DNA of 64,000 bases, taken from the NCBI RefSeq assembly GCF_004340665.1, contig NZ_SLWO01000004.1, positions 372,001 to 436,000 of the forward strand. The letters run 5' to 3'. The notes under the pieces were generated by a model, which was not told the origin of the DNA, ran no database searches, and saw only the letters and a list, made by a program, of their open reading frames with translations. Below are positions 62,805 to 64,000 of the stretch, in pieces. The number at the start of each line of letters is the position of its first letter. The first letter of the stretch is position 1. This DNA comes from Pedobacter psychrotolerans. Lineage in GTDB: Bacteria; Bacteroidota; Bacteroidia; Sphingobacteriales; Sphingobacteriaceae. Position numbers and translations under genes: made by a program.

Positions 62805-63803
62805 TCAAATCGATCCTCCTTCAACCAAATGCGACTCATCAATAATGGTTTGTGCGAATGAACTTCCGGCAATACAGCGCATCATTCTGTTTAAGGCAAG
62901 TTTCCCCAACTTAAAACCGCTGGTTTCGGCATAAGTAATCTCTGGATAGAATAATTTCGGTATCATACCATCACTGATGCTGATAATGCCTATATCCTGT
63001 GGAAACTTCAAGCCCTTGCGCTGTACAGCTTTCATTACGCCAGCAAGGATTTCATCACTCATGCAGAATATGGCAAGATACCTCCCTTTAAAATCGGCGA
63101 GTGCAGTTAAAACGATCTGTTCTGCCTCATCAGCACTGCTTGCATTCACGCTTTGCAGTTGAATCTTCTGATTACCTTCATTAAGCACCTTATGAAAGGT
63201 ATGATAACGAACCTGGGTGATCGACATATTTGGATCACCAAAAATACCCAATACATTTTGAACACCCTTTTTCAAAATTGCTGAAGCCGCCAGTAATGCC
63301 GCATGCTCATCGGCTACGCAAATTTTATTACACAGTTCACAAGCAGGTACTTTATCAAAAAAAATCACCGGGATACCATATTCATCCAGTTTTAAAAAAG
63401 GCGCAATATCTTTGGTTTCCGTTGTGACGGAAATAAATACACCAGATACCCGCTTAAGTCTGCAACTTTTTAAAATTTCTAATTCAATCTGCGGATCATT
63501 CGAAGAACGGTAGATAAATACAGAATACCCGTGTTTCCTCGCTTCCTCCTCAATTGAACTGATGAAAGAGTGATAAAAGAAATTGGATAAGCTAGGCACC
63601 ACAATGGCAAACTCCTTATTGTTGTGTGTGCGCAGGTTTACCGCATAAGGATTAGGGTCATATTCAATCAGTGCGGCTAGCTCATTAATTTTTCTTTTGG
63701 TTTCAATAGAAATATCCGGATGATCTTTTAAAGCTCTGGAAACTGTTGAAATACTAACATTCAGTTGCGCTGCAATTTTTTTAAGTGTTGGGCTAGGCTT
63801 CAT
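62805..63803 (-). CDS. LacI/GalR-family transcriptional regulator
   Basis: A 332-residue regulator. The N-terminal helix-turn-helix is TLKKIAAQLNVSISTVSRAL (residues 6-25) followed by the hinge and IEYDPNPYAVNLR. The periplasmic-binding-protein-like effector domain starts KEFAIVVPSLSNFFY and contains SGVFISVT, IPVIFFDK, FCMSDEIL and SISDGMIPKLFYPEITYAE. It represses a promoter until a sugar or uronate ligand binds. Its own start is 50 bases from a 32-bp perfect palindrome with the CG-centred LacI operator core. The target genes should lie beyond the right edge. A link to uronate or rhamnose catabolism is inferred from the pectin locus to the left. Confidence 0.92.
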   Translation of the reverse strand: MKPSPTLKKIAAQLNVSISTVSRALKDHPDISIETKRKINELAALIEYDPNPYAVNLRTHNNKEFAIVVPSLSNFFYHSFISSIEEEARKHGYSVFIYRSSNDPQIELEILKSCRLKRVSGVFISVTTETKDIAPFLKLDEYGIPVIFFDKVPACELCNKICVADEHAALLAASAILKKGVQNVLGIFGDPNMSITQVRYHTFHKVLNEGNQKIQLQSVNASSADEAEQIVLTALADFKGRYLAIFCMSDEILAGVMKAVQRKGLKFPQDIGIISISDGMIPKLFYPEITYAETSGFKLGKLALNRMMRCIAGSSFAQTIIDESHLVEGGSI

Positions 63804-63853
63804 TTAAATATTTGGTTAATCAAATATAAGTTTTCTCCAACAAACATTTCCGC

Positions 63854-63885
63854 AATTATTACCGCAAACGTTTGCGGTAATAATT
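63854..63885. promoter_or_regulatory. LacI-type operator, 32-bp perfect palindrome
   Basis: The core ACCGCAAACGTTTGCGGT (63861-63878) is a perfect palindrome extended by ATT/AAT-rich arms to 32 bases, centred between 63869 and 63870. Its AAACGTTT centre is typical of LacI-family operators. It sits 50 bases upstream of the LacI start and could control both that gene and a divergent gene to the right. Confidence 0.85.
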
Positions 63886-64000
63886 AATTCATTTTCATAG
63901 TTTTAAATGTGAATTTAGCATACCTTCACAGTATTAAAATGCAGTAACCCATTAAAGCGATCCCGGCTTTAAATCTGCAGATAACCAAATATGAATTGTT

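Overview
The window is AT-rich chromosomal DNA from a member of the Bacteroidota, most likely a Pedobacter-like Sphingobacteriaceae. The evidence is a SusC/SusD pair, a GLPGLI-family protein beside a carboxypeptidase-regulatory/TonB-type receptor, DUF4254 and DUF4290 housekeeping neighbours, a Bacteroidota-type PolX, and intergenic hairpin repeats typical of this phylum. No taxonomic search was possible, so the genus is an inference.

Layout. (1) 0.1-4.4 kb: two tandem paralogous small secreted proteins of unknown family, a GLPGLI protein and a large outer-membrane receptor, all in one direction. (2) 4.4-15.4 kb: a low-density accessory region. It holds a lipoprotein serine protease, an unknown lipoprotein, a truncated gene, the 3' half of a tRNA-Met with its terminator, a two-gene HxlR/MFS cassette, a membrane-anchored winged-helix regulator divergent from a stand-alone seven-blade sensor propeller, a CRY-DASH photolyase and a decayed VOC (glyoxalase-like) gene. 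(3) 15.5-52.5 kb: a large polysaccharide utilisation locus (PUL) for rhamnogalacturonan-type pectin: SusC, SusD, GH39, GH28, GH106, rhamnose mutarotase, GH31, GH105, GH2, three CE12 esterases, PL11, GH95, two GH51, GH97, GH43 and an SMP-30 type lactonase. (4) 52.8-62.6 kb: core genes, namely a PolX with a lost polymerase site, DUF4254, GT9, SixA-type phosphatase, DUF4290, murA, dps, a LysM protein and uridine kinase. (5) 62.8-64 kb: a LacI-family regulator with a 32-bp perfect palindromic operator facing off the right edge.

How the PUL should work. CE12 esterases remove acetyl groups, PL11 cuts the rhamnogalacturonan backbone, and SusC/SusD bind and import oligosaccharides across the outer membrane. 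In the periplasm GH105 removes the unsaturated uronate left by the lyase, GH106 removes rhamnose, and GH28 removes galacturonate. GH2, GH51, GH43, GH97, GH95, GH31 and GH39 strip galactose-, arabinose-, fucose- and other side-chain sugars. RhaM converts the rhamnose anomers for catabolism. The genes form at least five transcription units, separated by repeat-rich spacers. No hybrid two-component or ECF-sigma regulator lies inside the locus.

The most unusual DNA is intergenic. It includes an approximately 108-bp paired-hairpin repeat present six times, a MITE-like element sitting inside the loop of one of those hairpins, a tandem array of approximately 140-bp units, and a diverged duplicate of the last 31 codons of the GH39 gene together with its downstream repeats. 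Notable protein-level oddities are MurA with Asp in place of the fosfomycin-target Cys, and PolX with all three polymerase carboxylates changed.
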